Assembly: GCF_001043005.1 (NCBI RefSeq)
Contig: NZ_JYKZ01000008.1
Coordinates: 1 to 64,000 of the forward strand
Reading direction: 5' to 3'
DNA: 64,000 nucleotides
DNA from: Pseudomonas psychrophila
Lineage (GTDB): Bacteria; Pseudomonadota; Gammaproteobacteria; Pseudomonadales; Pseudomonadaceae
Both the position numbers and the translations under genes were made by a program. Below the pieces are notes generated by a model. It saw only the letters and a program-made list of their open reading frames with translations, was not told the DNA's origin and did not search any database. Below, piece by piece: positions 24,957-33,505 of the stretch. The first letter of the stretch is position 1, and each line of letters begins with the position of its first letter.

Positions 24957-25811
24957 ATGACCGTGAAGTGGCTCGACCTGACCAGCCCACCGCATTTGCC
25001 CGCGTTGTACGCCCGCGCCGCGGCCCGGCGCAAAATCACCGGCAGCACCTTGCCAGAACAGGGTTTGCGCTGCTGGGTTGAAGTTGAGCCCACCTCACTG
25101 GCGGCGTTCAGGGACGTATGCGACCTGGCGCCTAGCCCCTTGCTGCCTCCTACCTATCCCCATGTCCTGGCCTTTGGGCTGCAAATGCAGTTACTGACCA
25201 GCAAGGACTTTCCCTTCCCGCTCCTTGGGCTGATCCATCTAACCAATCGGATACGGCTGCTGCGCCCCATGGGCAGCGTGACGCAACTGCGCATCGGGGT
25301 GTTTGTGCACAACCTGCAAAAACACCCCAAGGGGGCGACCTTTGAAGTGGTCACCCAAGTGGACGATATGCTCGGTCCGTTGTGGGAGGCCGAAAGCACC
25401 CTGCTGTGCAAAGGCGTCGAGTTGCCGGGCGAAGCACCTGAAACCCTGCCACCCGGGCCGGTGGTGCTCAACGAACTGACTCGTTGGTACGCCCCGGCCG
25501 ATATTGGCCGCCGGTACGCCAAGGTGTCGGGCGACTTCAACCCCATTCACCTCAGTGCTGCCAGCGCCAAACTGTTTGGCCTGCCCAGCGCCATCGCCCA
25601 TGGCCTGTGGATAAAAACCCGCGCTGTGGCGGCATTGAACTCGCACCTGCCTGCGGCCAATGTCGAGATCTTTGTCGCCTTTAAAAAACCGGTTCGTTTG
25701 CCCAGTGAAGTGATCCTGCTCAGCAGCGAAGCCGGTTCCAGTGGTGATTTCCAGCTCAACGGGCATGGCGACCTGGTGCACCTGATCGGCAACTGGCGAC
25801 CGATCAGCTAA
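24957..25811 (+). CDS. MaoC-family dehydratase (R-specific enoyl-CoA hydratase-like)
   Basis: This 284-residue double-hotdog protein has its C-terminal half bearing the hydratase 2 motif GDFNPIHLSAASAKLFG with the catalytic Asp/His pair, then AHGLW. This type hydrates or dehydrates (R)-3-hydroxyacyl-CoA. It lies 3 bp after the FabG4 gene, so it is translationally coupled and uses the product of that reductase. Confidence 0.88.
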   Translation: MTVKWLDLTSPPHLPALYARAAARRKITGSTLPEQGLRCWVEVEPTSLAAFRDVCDLAPSPLLPPTYPHVLAFGLQMQLLTSKDFPFPLLGLIHLTNRIRLLRPMGSVTQLRIGVFVHNLQKHPKGATFEVVTQVDDMLGPLWEAESTLLCKGVELPGEAPETLPPGPVVLNELTRWYAPADIGRRYAKVSGDFNPIHLSAASAKLFGLPSAIAHGLWIKTRAVAALNSHLPAANVEIFVAFKKPVRLPSEVILLSSEAGSSGDFQLNGHGDLVHLIGNWRPIS

Positions 25812-25849
25812 ACGACACAAGCGCATAAGCGGCTACACGAAAACGCCTA

Positions 25850-25904
25850 CTGTGGGAGCGAGCCTGCTCGCGAAGGTCGTTCGCGAGCAGGCTTGCTCCC
25901 ACAG
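25850..25904. repeat. REP doublet, short-loop form
   Basis: CTGTGGGAGCGAGCCTGCTCGC and its inverted copy ending GCTTGCTCCCACAG sit directly downstream of the MaoC gene. The second arm carries the GCTTGC rather than GCTCGC spelling, so the two arms have diverged. Confidence 0.88.
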
Positions 25905-26032
25905 TAGGGCTTGATCTACAACAGAGTTTGCACAAAGAACTGACTGGCAGCCCAGCATGGCTTCTATGCCTTTCACTTGCACCAACGCCCGTTCGGTCGC
26001 AAGCTTTGCTCCTTCTGGAGAGCACACCCTCG

Positions 26033-26338
26033 ATGAACCTCGACGAACTCACGCAACGCATGCACCGCATCCGCGATAACAACGACTGGAAACAATTTCA
26101 CAGCCCGAAAAATCTGGCCATGGCCGCCAGTGTCGAAATGGCTGAGCTGGTGGAAATTTTTCAGTGGCTAAGCGAAGACCAATCCCGCCAGCTACCCGCC
26201 GACAAACTCGCCCACGCAGGCCAGGAGGTAGGCGATATCGTGCTGTACCTGGTGTTGCTGTGCGCCGAGTTGGGACTGGACATGAACGACGTCGTGCGCA
26301 GCAAACTGGCCGACAATGAAAGGCGTTTCAACCCATGA
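26033..26338 (+). CDS. MazG-like nucleotide pyrophosphohydrolase
   Basis: This 101-residue all-alpha NTP-PPase of the MazG/RS21-C6 (iMazG, dCTPase-like) type has the metal-binding ExxE motif in MAASVEMAELVEIFQW (near 33-45) and a second site EVGDIVLYL (near 65-73). It would hydrolyse non-canonical or surplus dNTPs to NMP and pyrophosphate. The ATG at 26033 is chosen to match the family N-terminus; the nearest GGAG is rather far upstream. Its last codons overlap the next gene (ATGA). Confidence 0.85.
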   Translation: MNLDELTQRMHRIRDNNDWKQFHSPKNLAMAASVEMAELVEIFQWLSEDQSRQLPADKLAHAGQEVGDIVLYLVLLCAELGLDMNDVVRSKLADNERRFNP

Positions 26339-27084
26339 GTGACCGTCACTTCGATCAACTGGCCACCCGTTTCGCCGAGAAAATCTACGGCGGCGCCAAG
26401 GGTGCCATTCGTCTGGCCGTGCTTCAGGCCGACCTTGAAGAATCACTGCCAAAACGCCCGTTACGGGTACTGGATATCGGTGCAGGGCTGGGCCACATGT
26501 CTTTGTGGCTGGCCCAGCAAGGTCACGATGTAACCCTGGCCGAACCAGCCGCCCCCATGCTTGAAGGCGCCCGCCAGCGTTTCGCCGAGGCAGGCCAGAC
26601 CGGCACCTTTATTCAGGCGCCGTGGCAAGAGCTGCTGGGGCAATTGACCGAGCCCTACGATCTGGTGCTGTGCCACGCTGTGCTGGAATGGCTGGCCGAA
26701 CCCCACGCGATCCTGCCGGTGCTGCATCAACTGACCGCCAAGGACGGCTGGTTATCGTTGGCGTTTTACAACCGCGACGCGTTGATCTACCGCAACCTGC
26801 TCAAGGGCCACTTTCGCAAAATGCGCAAGAACGACATGGCCGGCGAAAAACAGAGCCTCACCCCGCAGCAACCCCTCGACCCACGGGAACTGGCTACGGC
26901 ACTGGACGGCCTGTGGCAGGTCGAAACTCAAAGCGGCGTGCGAGTGTTTCACGATTACATGCCCGTTGAATTTCAGGCCCGGGCCGAACTTGAGGCGCTG
27001 GTTGAAATGGAACTGGCCCATCGTCGCCATCCAGCCTTTGCCGGGCTGGGACGTTATCTGCATTGGGTGTGCCGCCCGGTTTAA
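26335..27084 (+). CDS. cmoM: tRNA 5-carboxymethoxyuridine methyltransferase CmoM
   Basis: This 249-residue SAM-dependent methyltransferase resembles E. coli CmoM (SmtA) from memory: N-terminus DRHFDQLATRFAEKIYGGAKG, motif I LDIGAGLGHMS, HAVLEWLAEP, YNRDAL, and GVRVFHDYMP at about 200. CmoM makes the methyl ester of cmo5U34 in tRNA wobble positions. It overlaps the preceding pyrophosphohydrolase gene by 4 bp, an ATGA coupling. Confidence 0.9.
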   Translation: MSDRHFDQLATRFAEKIYGGAKGAIRLAVLQADLEESLPKRPLRVLDIGAGLGHMSLWLAQQGHDVTLAEPAAPMLEGARQRFAEAGQTGTFIQAPWQELLGQLTEPYDLVLCHAVLEWLAEPHAILPVLHQLTAKDGWLSLAFYNRDALIYRNLLKGHFRKMRKNDMAGEKQSLTPQQPLDPRELATALDGLWQVETQSGVRVFHDYMPVEFQARAELEALVEMELAHRRHPAFAGLGRYLHWVCRPV

Positions 27085-27107
27085 ATCGCCCTGCGGGGGA
27101 GACCATC

Positions 27108-27722
27108 ATGTATCGCCGCGTTGCCTTATTCGTTTTAAGCCTGGGGCTGGGCGCTTGCCAAAGCCCCAACCCTTACACCCCGAGCGCCATGCCCATGCCG
27201 CCCGCTCCGGTGCAAGCGGCCAATACTCTGGATTTGAGCGCCTACCCCGCGCCACCGCGCGATTACGGGCGCTACCAGAGCTGGGCCTGGCTCAACGGTC
27301 GCCTGCCGGTTGGCACCGCGTGGGCCGACTCTGCCCAGATCGCCGAAGCGGTGAACAATGCGCTGGACCAGCGAGGCTTGCGCCCGGCCCAGCCCAACCG
27401 TCCAGCGGATCTGTGGGTAAGCGCTGATTTACACACCGAAAAACGCTTGCGCCAGGTACAGGACGACTATGGTTATGGGGCGGGCTACGGCAGCGGCTAT
27501 GGCCGGTACGGCAGCCAGTACGGAATGTACAACTCCGTCCCGGTCGTACGGACCTACGAAGTCGAAGTCATGGTGGTGCGACTCAATCTGTATGACGGCA
27601 AAACCGGTCAACCGGTGTGGAGCTCCAGTGCAGAAACCAGCAGTAAAGGCAGCCTGGGCGAACGCAGTGATGCCCTGCGCGAATCACTGAACAAGGCAGT
27701 ACAGGCTTATCCTCCCCATTAA
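27108..27722 (+). CDS. DUF4136 lipoprotein
   Basis: This 204-residue lipoprotein has a signal with lipobox LGAC (Cys17), then a DUF4136 domain (YGRYQSWAWLNGR near the start, ALDQRGLRPAQPNRPADLWV, a Gly/Tyr-rich loop at about 120-140, then VMVVRLNLYDGKTGQPVWSS). The family's function is unknown. A homologue follows 28 bp downstream, so the two arose by tandem duplication. The ATG at 27108 follows GGGGGA. Confidence 0.85.
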   Translation: MYRRVALFVLSLGLGACQSPNPYTPSAMPMPPAPVQAANTLDLSAYPAPPRDYGRYQSWAWLNGRLPVGTAWADSAQIAEAVNNALDQRGLRPAQPNRPADLWVSADLHTEKRLRQVQDDYGYGAGYGSGYGRYGSQYGMYNSVPVVRTYEVEVMVVRLNLYDGKTGQPVWSSSAETSSKGSLGERSDALRESLNKAVQAYPPH

Positions 27723-27750
27723 GACTTATTGTTGAAGCGGAGAAATCATC

Positions 27751-28338
27751 ATGCTACGTCGCCTGGCATTACTGGGCCTGGCCCTGCTGCTCAGCGCTTG
27801 CGAAACCATGCAGGTCAGCCATGACTACAACCCTGCTGTCGATTTCGCCAGATTCCAGTCCTGGGCCTGGAAAGACCCTGCCGTGCAATATCAACCCAAC
27901 AACCCGATGCTGCGAAGCGACCTGACCGAGCAGCGCATCGTTCAGGCCATAAGCGGCCAGCTGGACCAGCGCGGCCTGCGCCCGGTAGCGGCAGGCAGCA
28001 AGCCGGATCTGCTGGTGCAAGCCTGGCTGATCGTTGCCAACCATCAGGAACAAGTGGTGACCAACTACGGTTACGGTCGCCCATGGGGCGGGCCGTGGGG
28101 TGGTTACTGGGGTGGCCCGTGGGAAGGTTATTGGGGCCCACCGATGTACAACGAAACCCGCAACGTGGTCTATCAAGTCGGCACGCTGCAAATCGACCTG
28201 ATCGATGCCAAAGACGGCAAACTGGTGTGGCGCGGCAGTGCCGAAAAAGTCATCGACACCAGCCCTACTCCGGCTGAGCGCAGTGCGGCGATCCAGGAGG
28301 CGGTGACCAAGATATTGAGCACCTATCCACCGAAGTAA
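27751..28338 (+). CDS. DUF4136 lipoprotein, tandem paralogue
   Basis: This 195-residue lipoprotein has lipobox LSAC (Cys17) and the same domain plan as its neighbour (FARFQSWAWKD, LDQRGLRPVAAGSKPDLLV, LQIDLIDAKDGKLVW). The loop before the last strand pair is unusually rich in Trp and Gly (RPWGGPWGGYWGGPW and onward). Outer-membrane or periplasmic location is likely; no function is known. AAGCGGAG lies before the start. Confidence 0.85.
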   Translation: MLRRLALLGLALLLSACETMQVSHDYNPAVDFARFQSWAWKDPAVQYQPNNPMLRSDLTEQRIVQAISGQLDQRGLRPVAAGSKPDLLVQAWLIVANHQEQVVTNYGYGRPWGGPWGGYWGGPWEGYWGPPMYNETRNVVYQVGTLQIDLIDAKDGKLVWRGSAEKVIDTSPTPAERSAAIQEAVTKILSTYPPK

Positions 28339-28349
28339 GTTCGAGAGCA

Positions 28350-28408
28350 CTAACTTGCTCACAAAGTATATAAGTAAGTTGGTATTAATACTTTCGTGAG
28401 CAAGTTAG
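28350..28408. repeat. long imperfect palindrome upstream of tadG
   Basis: CTAACTTGCTCACAAAGTAT (28350-28369) pairs with the arm at 28388-28408, whose complement is the same sequence with one extra G. Nineteen bases separate the arms. It lies 12 bp after the second DUF4136 gene and 165 bp before tadG. It may terminate the lipoprotein transcript, but its 3' arm also contains the TTAATACTTT element shared with the flp promoter. Confidence 0.7.
28379..28397 (+). promoter_or_regulatory. candidate PprB-regulon element upstream of tadG
   Basis: TTGGTATTAATACTTTCGT differs from the flp-upstream element (TTGGATTAATACTTTGT) by one inserted T and one inserted C. The distance to the tadG ATG is about 175 bp. 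Binding by PprB is inferred from shared placement in the Tad locus. Confidence 0.45.
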
Positions 28409-28572
28409 CTTTCACCCTCGATTTTCGACCATTTATCATCGGCTTTTGATTAACTGTTCACATCACGCCTATAAAACTGGCAACTGGCCAGCGCATCGAT
28501 CACTTATTAGCTACACTCGTTCAAACTTTGGAGAGTTAGCGCTGGGCAATGTTCCAGCAACAGGAGTGCTCG

Positions 28573-30552
28573 ATGTCTCCCCAACTACGCGGTATTGGTT
28601 TTACGGGTCCACAGCAACAGCGTGGCGCAATCGGCTTGATGGCTGCCGTGACCCTCGGCATGGTGCTGCTGTTCATGTTGCTGGTGGTCGACAGCGGGCG
28701 TTTGTACCTGGAGCAACGCAAATTGCAACGGGTGGCGGATATGGCGGTATTGGAGGCGGTGAGCAGACTGGGCACCTGTGGCAGCGGCGCTACAGCCGCG
28801 AGTTACGCGAACCAAAGCGCCATCCGCAACAGCTTTACACCCGGCGCCGTACAAAAAATAAACACTACCTGCGGAAGCCTGAGTACAAACAGCAGCCAGT
28901 TGCGTGTCTTCACCGCAGACGCAAACAAATCCGATGCCATCCGTGTGATCGCCACCACTACCGTTCCCACCAGTGTGGCAGGAGGATTGTGGAGTCTTTT
29001 TTCCAAAGACGGGTTTAACCTGAATACCAATTTGACGGCAAGTGCAGTGGGTAGCAATGGTGGGGCGCCGTTGGCAGCACTGACAATCCGCAGTTCTTTG
29101 GGCACTATTGATAGCAGTAAATCCGAACTACTCAACGGCCTGGTTGGCGGACTTCTCGGCGGCAAACTCAATCTCAGCCTCGCGTCCTGGCAAGGTCTAG
29201 CAACAACCGATATCAACTTGCTCAGTTATTTGAACCAGCTTGCTATAAATTTGAACCTTAAAGCGGGAGATTACAACCAATTACTGAATACCAATGTGAC
29301 CCCCACCCAGCTTATTAATGCTGCCGTGAATGTACTGGAGAAGAACGGCGCGGGTGCAACGGTAGCTCTTCAAGGACTTAAGGCTATAAGCTTGATCGCT
29401 AGCAACACACAAATACTTAAGCTAGGCGACTTGATCAAGATACAAAACGGCACATCCACTGCAGGGCTGGATACGAACTTAAAAGTACTTGATCTTTTGC
29501 AAGGCGCTGTACAACTCGCCAATGGCAAAAGTGCAGTAGCGGCCAACATCACCACCAATATCCCGCTGGTGGGCAATGTCACTGTATCACTAAAAATTAT
29601 CGAACCCCCGCAGATGTCTGTCGTTGGCAACCCTGCGCTTGCAATTCTTGATCCTTTGAACGGTGCTAGCCGTATTTATGTCAAGACCGCACAAGTGCAA
29701 ACGCATATTCACATTGATTTAGCCATACTCAAACTGGTATCTCAAATTGTATCAGCCTTGACTCAACTCCTATCACCACTCACAAGCATTGTTAACAACC
29801 TCTTAGAATTGAAGTTGGACGCTGTTTTGAAATGCGTACTCTCAACCTGCGACCGCACCTCTTTAAGCATTGCTTCTTCTCTGGACATCTACTTGGAAGC
29901 CGCCAGCGCCAACAGCTATGTAACAGCCTATAACTGCGCAGGCAGCGCGCCTAAAAGTTTGACGGCTCAAACATCGAGTGCTGCCGCAAAACTTAGTATT
30001 GGTCTTCCACCCACCAATGGTGCTTTCCCGAGTACCACCGTAATAAACCAGCAAAACTATCTGGCCGTAGACCCCGTAAAACTAATAAGCATTGATGTAA
30101 CCTCCTGCACATTAGTTGTTGTTTGCGGACCTTTACAGATCGGTAAAGGTGGAGCCTTAGGAATCAAAGTCCAAACACAAGTTGGCGCAACTAGCAAACC
30201 TCTTACTTGGACAGGCGCAAACTTACCAAACGTCAATACTGCCCCCTCATACCAGTCGATCGACGTCAACTCAAACATTATCAAAAGCCTCGGCGACTCT
30301 CTGAGCAGTAATCTATTAGTTTCTTACACCCCTCAAACTGGCAACATTACTAGCACTGCACTGACAGCTGTATCCGGGCTAATAAACGAAGTCACAGGCA
30401 TACTTTCTACTGCGTTAAGTGGCTTGCTATCAAACCTCCTTGATCCGATCATTAAAACGCTCCTAGGGGCACTCGGCATCAGTTTGGGCAACGCCGATGT
30501 CGGTGCCAACCTCTCTTGCAACCAAGGCGGCCGCGCCCAGTTGGTGCTTTAA
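28573..30552 (+). CDS. tadG: TadG-like Flp pilus assembly protein
   Basis: This 659-residue protein begins with a Tad-family N-terminal segment (RGAIGLMAAVTLGMVLLFML, then VVDSGRLYLEQRKLQRVADMAVLEA at about 18-63), a membrane anchor seen in TadG/TadE-like pilus proteins. The rest is a Leu/Ser/Thr/Asn-rich, cysteine-containing extracytoplasmic region with no recognised domain; TadG C-termini are often von Willebrand-like, but I see no clear MIDAS motif here. The gene is noticeably richer in A+T than its neighbours. The start ATG at 28573 follows AGGAG; an ATG eight codons earlier has no ribosome site. Confidence 0.82.
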   Translation: MSPQLRGIGFTGPQQQRGAIGLMAAVTLGMVLLFMLLVVDSGRLYLEQRKLQRVADMAVLEAVSRLGTCGSGATAASYANQSAIRNSFTPGAVQKINTTCGSLSTNSSQLRVFTADANKSDAIRVIATTTVPTSVAGGLWSLFSKDGFNLNTNLTASAVGSNGGAPLAALTIRSSLGTIDSSKSELLNGLVGGLLGGKLNLSLASWQGLATTDINLLSYLNQLAINLNLKAGDYNQLLNTNVTPTQLINAAVNVLEKNGAGATVALQGLKAISLIASNTQILKLGDLIKIQNGTSTAGLDTNLKVLDLLQGAVQLANGKSAVAANITTNIPLVGNVTVSLKIIEPPQMSVVGNPALAILDPLNGASRIYVKTAQVQTHIHIDLAILKLVSQIVSALTQLLSPLTSIVNNLLELKLDAVLKCVLSTCDRTSLSIASSLDIYLEAASANSYVTAYNCAGSAPKSLTAQTSSAAAKLSIGLPPTNGAFPSTTVINQQNYLAVDPVKLISIDVTSCTLVVVCGPLQIGKGGALGIKVQTQVGATSKPLTWTGANLPNVNTAPSYQSIDVNSNIIKSLGDSLSSNLLVSYTPQTGNITSTALTAVSGLINEVTGILSTALSGLLSNLLDPIIKTLLGALGISLGNADVGANLSCNQGGRAQLVL

Positions 30553-30570
30553 CTCCCCCTTGAACGCAGA

Positions 30571-30599
30571 AGGCCCGGTGTATCAGATACACCGGGCCT
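30571..30599. terminator. hairpin terminator after tadG
   Basis: AGGCCCGGTGTAT (30571-30583) and ATACACCGGGCCT (30587-30599) form a 13-bp perfect stem with a 3-base loop, 18 bp after the tadG stop. There is no T run, so it may act as a 3'-end protector or a Rho-assisted stop. Confidence 0.6.
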
Positions 30600-30605
30600 C
30601 ATGGT

Positions 30606-30745
30606 CTTACGACTGCTGCGCAGCCGATCGCAGCCTCGCTTCGCTCCTCAGCGACTACACGCCCACTGCCTGTAGCCGCTGACGAGTAGTACGAGGCTGC
30701 GTTCGAGTGCGCAGTACTCGCAGCTTCGTCAACGGCTACAGATAT
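30606..30745. repeat. complex palindromic repeat region (second REP class)
   Basis: This 140-bp block between the convergent tadG and pprA genes is made of nested inverted pieces: GCGCAGCCGATCGCAGCCTCG, CTGTAGCCGCTGACGA and CGTCAACGGCTACAG, among others. This spelling (CTGTAGCCGCTG...) is a second class of Pseudomonas palindrome, distinct from the GTGGGAGC REPs elsewhere in the window. No gene was found in it. Confidence 0.55.
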
Positions 30746-30754
30746 CGCAGCACC

Positions 30755-33505
30755 TCAACCCTGCACTTCAACCACCGGCAACTCCACGCAAAACCGGGCG
30801 CCGTGCTCGGTGTTGCTGACGCTTAACCGTCCGCCCATGTTGTCGATGATGCCGTAGCTCACGGATAACCCCAGCCCCGTACCAAGGCCAATGGGCTTGG
30901 TCGTGAAGAATGGCTCGAAGATTCGTTCCAGCAGACGCGGGTCAATACCGCCAGCGTTGTCGTCCACTCTGAGGCACACATGCTGTGCATCGGATTCAAT
31001 GCTCAGGGCAATCCAGGGCTCAAAGTCGCGGTCGGTTTCACGCTTGCTCATCAGCGCATCACGGGCATTGACCATCAAGTTGATCAGCACTTGCTCAAGC
31101 TGGTCGACATGGCCACGCACCTGCACGTCACACGCCAGACCTTCGCTGCGCAACGCCACGCCTTTGCCGCGCAGGCCTTCGCTGAGCAAGGCCACGGAGC
31201 CTTCCATCGCTTGTGAAGGGTTGAACACTTGCTGCTCGATTTCCGAGCGACGGCCGAACACCCGCAAGTGGTCAACCACACGCGCCGCACGCTGGATTTG
31301 GCCGTCGATGCGGGCGAGTTTTTCTTGCAAGTACTCGACCTGCGCATCGCCATTGCCAAGGCGCTTGAGCACGTTAGCTACGGCCATGCGCATGACGTTC
31401 AACGGCTGGTTGATTTCGTGCGCCAGCCCCGTGGCCATTTCGCCAAGGGTGGCCATTTTCGCACTGTGGGTCAGTTGCTGCTGCGAGCGGCGCACCTCGG
31501 TGTTGTCGCGGCCAACAGCTTGTACTTCAAGCAGGTTGCCCTGCTCGTCGAAAATCCCCCGGTCCGACCACACCCACCAGGCATATTCGCGACCCGGCAG
31601 TTGCAGGCTGATTTCAGCGGAGCTTACCGGAGACTGTGGAGTCAAACCCGCAATACGCTGCACAAAGGCTTCACGCTGTTCGTCGGAGAGCCAACTGCTC
31701 AGGTTGATGCCCGGCAACTGCTCGGTCGCGCACTCCAGATAGCTGGCCAGGGGCTGGTTGCCAAAGGTCAGGGTCAGGTCAGGCCGGTACCGGCAGATCA
31801 TGGCCGGTGAGTCTTCGACCAGGATTCGATAGCGTTCTTCGCTGCTCTTGACCCGCTCGGCCGCTTCGGTGGCCTCGGTGATGTCCAGCCACAACCCGAC
31901 GACTTCAACCGGCAAACCCAGGTCGTCGCGCAACAATTTGGCCTCATCGAGCAGCCAATGGTAATCACCCCCCCGGTCACGAAGGCGATAGCGACGGCGG
32001 GTGCTGCCTTCGCGCAGCAATTGGCGCGTGCGCTCAAAATAGTGCTCCCGATCATCGGGGTGAACCCACTCGATCAAGGTCGCGCTTGTACACTCCTCCA
32101 GCGTCCAGCCCAGCAAGGGCTTGAGGCTATCACTGAAAAACGCGGGCAACAGCGCGCCTTCTACATAACGTTGCACGTAAATCACGGCTGGCGAGCTGGC
32201 GATCAGGTTGTCCAACCGCGCATGAGCAGCGGCGACTTGCTGCTGTTGATTCTTGATGTCGCTGACATCCAGCATAAAACCAACAATGCGCCGCCGGGTG
32301 CCGGTCCCCAGCATCTGGCCCTGAATCCGATACCACTGGGCAGGCTGTGTGCTTTGGGGTTGATGCACCCGCGCAAACAGCAATAACTCCTTGCCATGCT
32401 CCAGCAATTCATTAAATCGGCCGCAGAGTTCGTCTCTGTCCGCGGGATGAAACAGCGCCAACCATGCCTCTCGGGTCAGTGGCTGCGGCTCTGCGGTATC
32501 CGTCAGATTCGCAGCCAGTTGTGGCGCAAGTTGCAACAGCTCGTTAGTGATCGACCACTCCCACCACCCCGTGCCCAGCAAGCCTTGCAGGGCTTCCATG
32601 CGCTCGCGCTGCTGCACATGCTGTTGCTCGCGCAAGCGATCCAGCAGCGGCGCTGACAAAGCTGCGCACACCTGCATCCAGTCGCTTTCACTCATCTGCG
32701 GCCCGTGCAGTGACGCAGGGTAAAAGCCCAGCATCAACCAGGCACACAAGCCTTGCTGGTCGCTGTACGGCACCAGTACACCGTCGGCATTGCCAAACAG
32801 ATCGTTAAGCCGCGGATTACCATCGCGCTCGACACGCTGGGGCGAGTTGCCGCCCAGCGGGTCGAGCAGGCTGCCCAGGTTTTGCTCTGGCAACCAGAGT
32901 TGCGGGGCATCAAACGAGTGATAGGTGCTGTGCATGTACCACGAGGACTGCGCATCATCGCGCACCGCCAGCGCCATGCAGGGCACACGCCCATGCTGGG
33001 CCACGCTGCGCAGCGCCTCATGCATCACTTCCGGCAGGCGCAGCACACTGCACTGACGCAATTGCTCGCCCAGGCTGAGGGTCAGTTGCGTGCAGCGCTC
33101 ACGGTTGCGCGCCTGCTCGCTGCCAAGGCGCAGGTCGCTGATGTCCAGCAGCTGTAAAAGCCAGCCATCGCCCCGGGGCTGAACCCAGCCTCGGGTATGC
33201 ACTACGCGCAGACCGGCACATTGAAAGTCCAGGTCGAGGCTGTGGCCGACCCAGTCTGCCGGCACACCTTCGAGTGCCAGCGTGCTGCCCGGCACCATGT
33301 AGCTCAGCAGCAAGCGCGGTGCACCGTCGCCGCTCGAGCGCGCCAGGCCATAACGCTGCAGGCCGTGAATATCAGTGACGTAACCGTGTTGATCGAGCAT
33401 CAATTGGATGCCCGCATGGGTGGGCATTTGCGGATCATTGGATTCAGGCAAGCGCTCGTCGGTCCGTCCCAACAATCGCCCAAACAGCCCTTCACTAGTT
33501 GCCAA
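30755..33505 (-). CDS. pprA: PAS-domain sensor histidine kinase PprA
   Basis: This 916-residue hybrid of sensory PAS/PAC repeats (about 310-430, 430-555 and 555-680, with repeated LDITEATEAA and VGRDNTEVRR type ends) is followed by a HisKA domain with the phospho-His696 in GLAHEINQPLNV. The HATPase_c domain has NARDAL, DNAGGI and GTGLGLSVSYGI. No membrane segment is evident, so it seems cytosolic or peripheral. It overlaps the TadE-like gene by 11 bp and lies beside fppA and pprB, the P. aeruginosa order, so it is the kinase for PprB. The start is a TTG at 33505; an ATG at 33427 is the alternative. Confidence 0.88.
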   Translation of the reverse strand: MATSEGLFGRLLGRTDERLPESNDPQMPTHAGIQLMLDQHGYVTDIHGLQRYGLARSSGDGAPRLLLSYMVPGSTLALEGVPADWVGHSLDLDFQCAGLRVVHTRGWVQPRGDGWLLQLLDISDLRLGSEQARNRERCTQLTLSLGEQLRQCSVLRLPEVMHEALRSVAQHGRVPCMALAVRDDAQSSWYMHSTYHSFDAPQLWLPEQNLGSLLDPLGGNSPQRVERDGNPRLNDLFGNADGVLVPYSDQQGLCAWLMLGFYPASLHGPQMSESDWMQVCAALSAPLLDRLREQQHVQQRERMEALQGLLGTGWWEWSITNELLQLAPQLAANLTDTAEPQPLTREAWLALFHPADRDELCGRFNELLEHGKELLLFARVHQPQSTQPAQWYRIQGQMLGTGTRRRIVGFMLDVSDIKNQQQQVAAAHARLDNLIASSPAVIYVQRYVEGALLPAFFSDSLKPLLGWTLEECTSATLIEWVHPDDREHYFERTRQLLREGSTRRRYRLRDRGGDYHWLLDEAKLLRDDLGLPVEVVGLWLDITEATEAAERVKSSEERYRILVEDSPAMICRYRPDLTLTFGNQPLASYLECATEQLPGINLSSWLSDEQREAFVQRIAGLTPQSPVSSAEISLQLPGREYAWWVWSDRGIFDEQGNLLEVQAVGRDNTEVRRSQQQLTHSAKMATLGEMATGLAHEINQPLNVMRMAVANVLKRLGNGDAQVEYLQEKLARIDGQIQRAARVVDHLRVFGRRSEIEQQVFNPSQAMEGSVALLSEGLRGKGVALRSEGLACDVQVRGHVDQLEQVLINLMVNARDALMSKRETDRDFEPWIALSIESDAQHVCLRVDDNAGGIDPRLLERIFEPFFTTKPIGLGTGLGLSVSYGIIDNMGGRLSVSNTEHGARFCVELPVVEVQG

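Noticed and set aside
30571..30599. Fully convincing Rho-independent terminator after tadG
   Set aside because: The stem is excellent, but no T run follows on either strand, so termination strength is doubtful; it is listed with reduced confidence.
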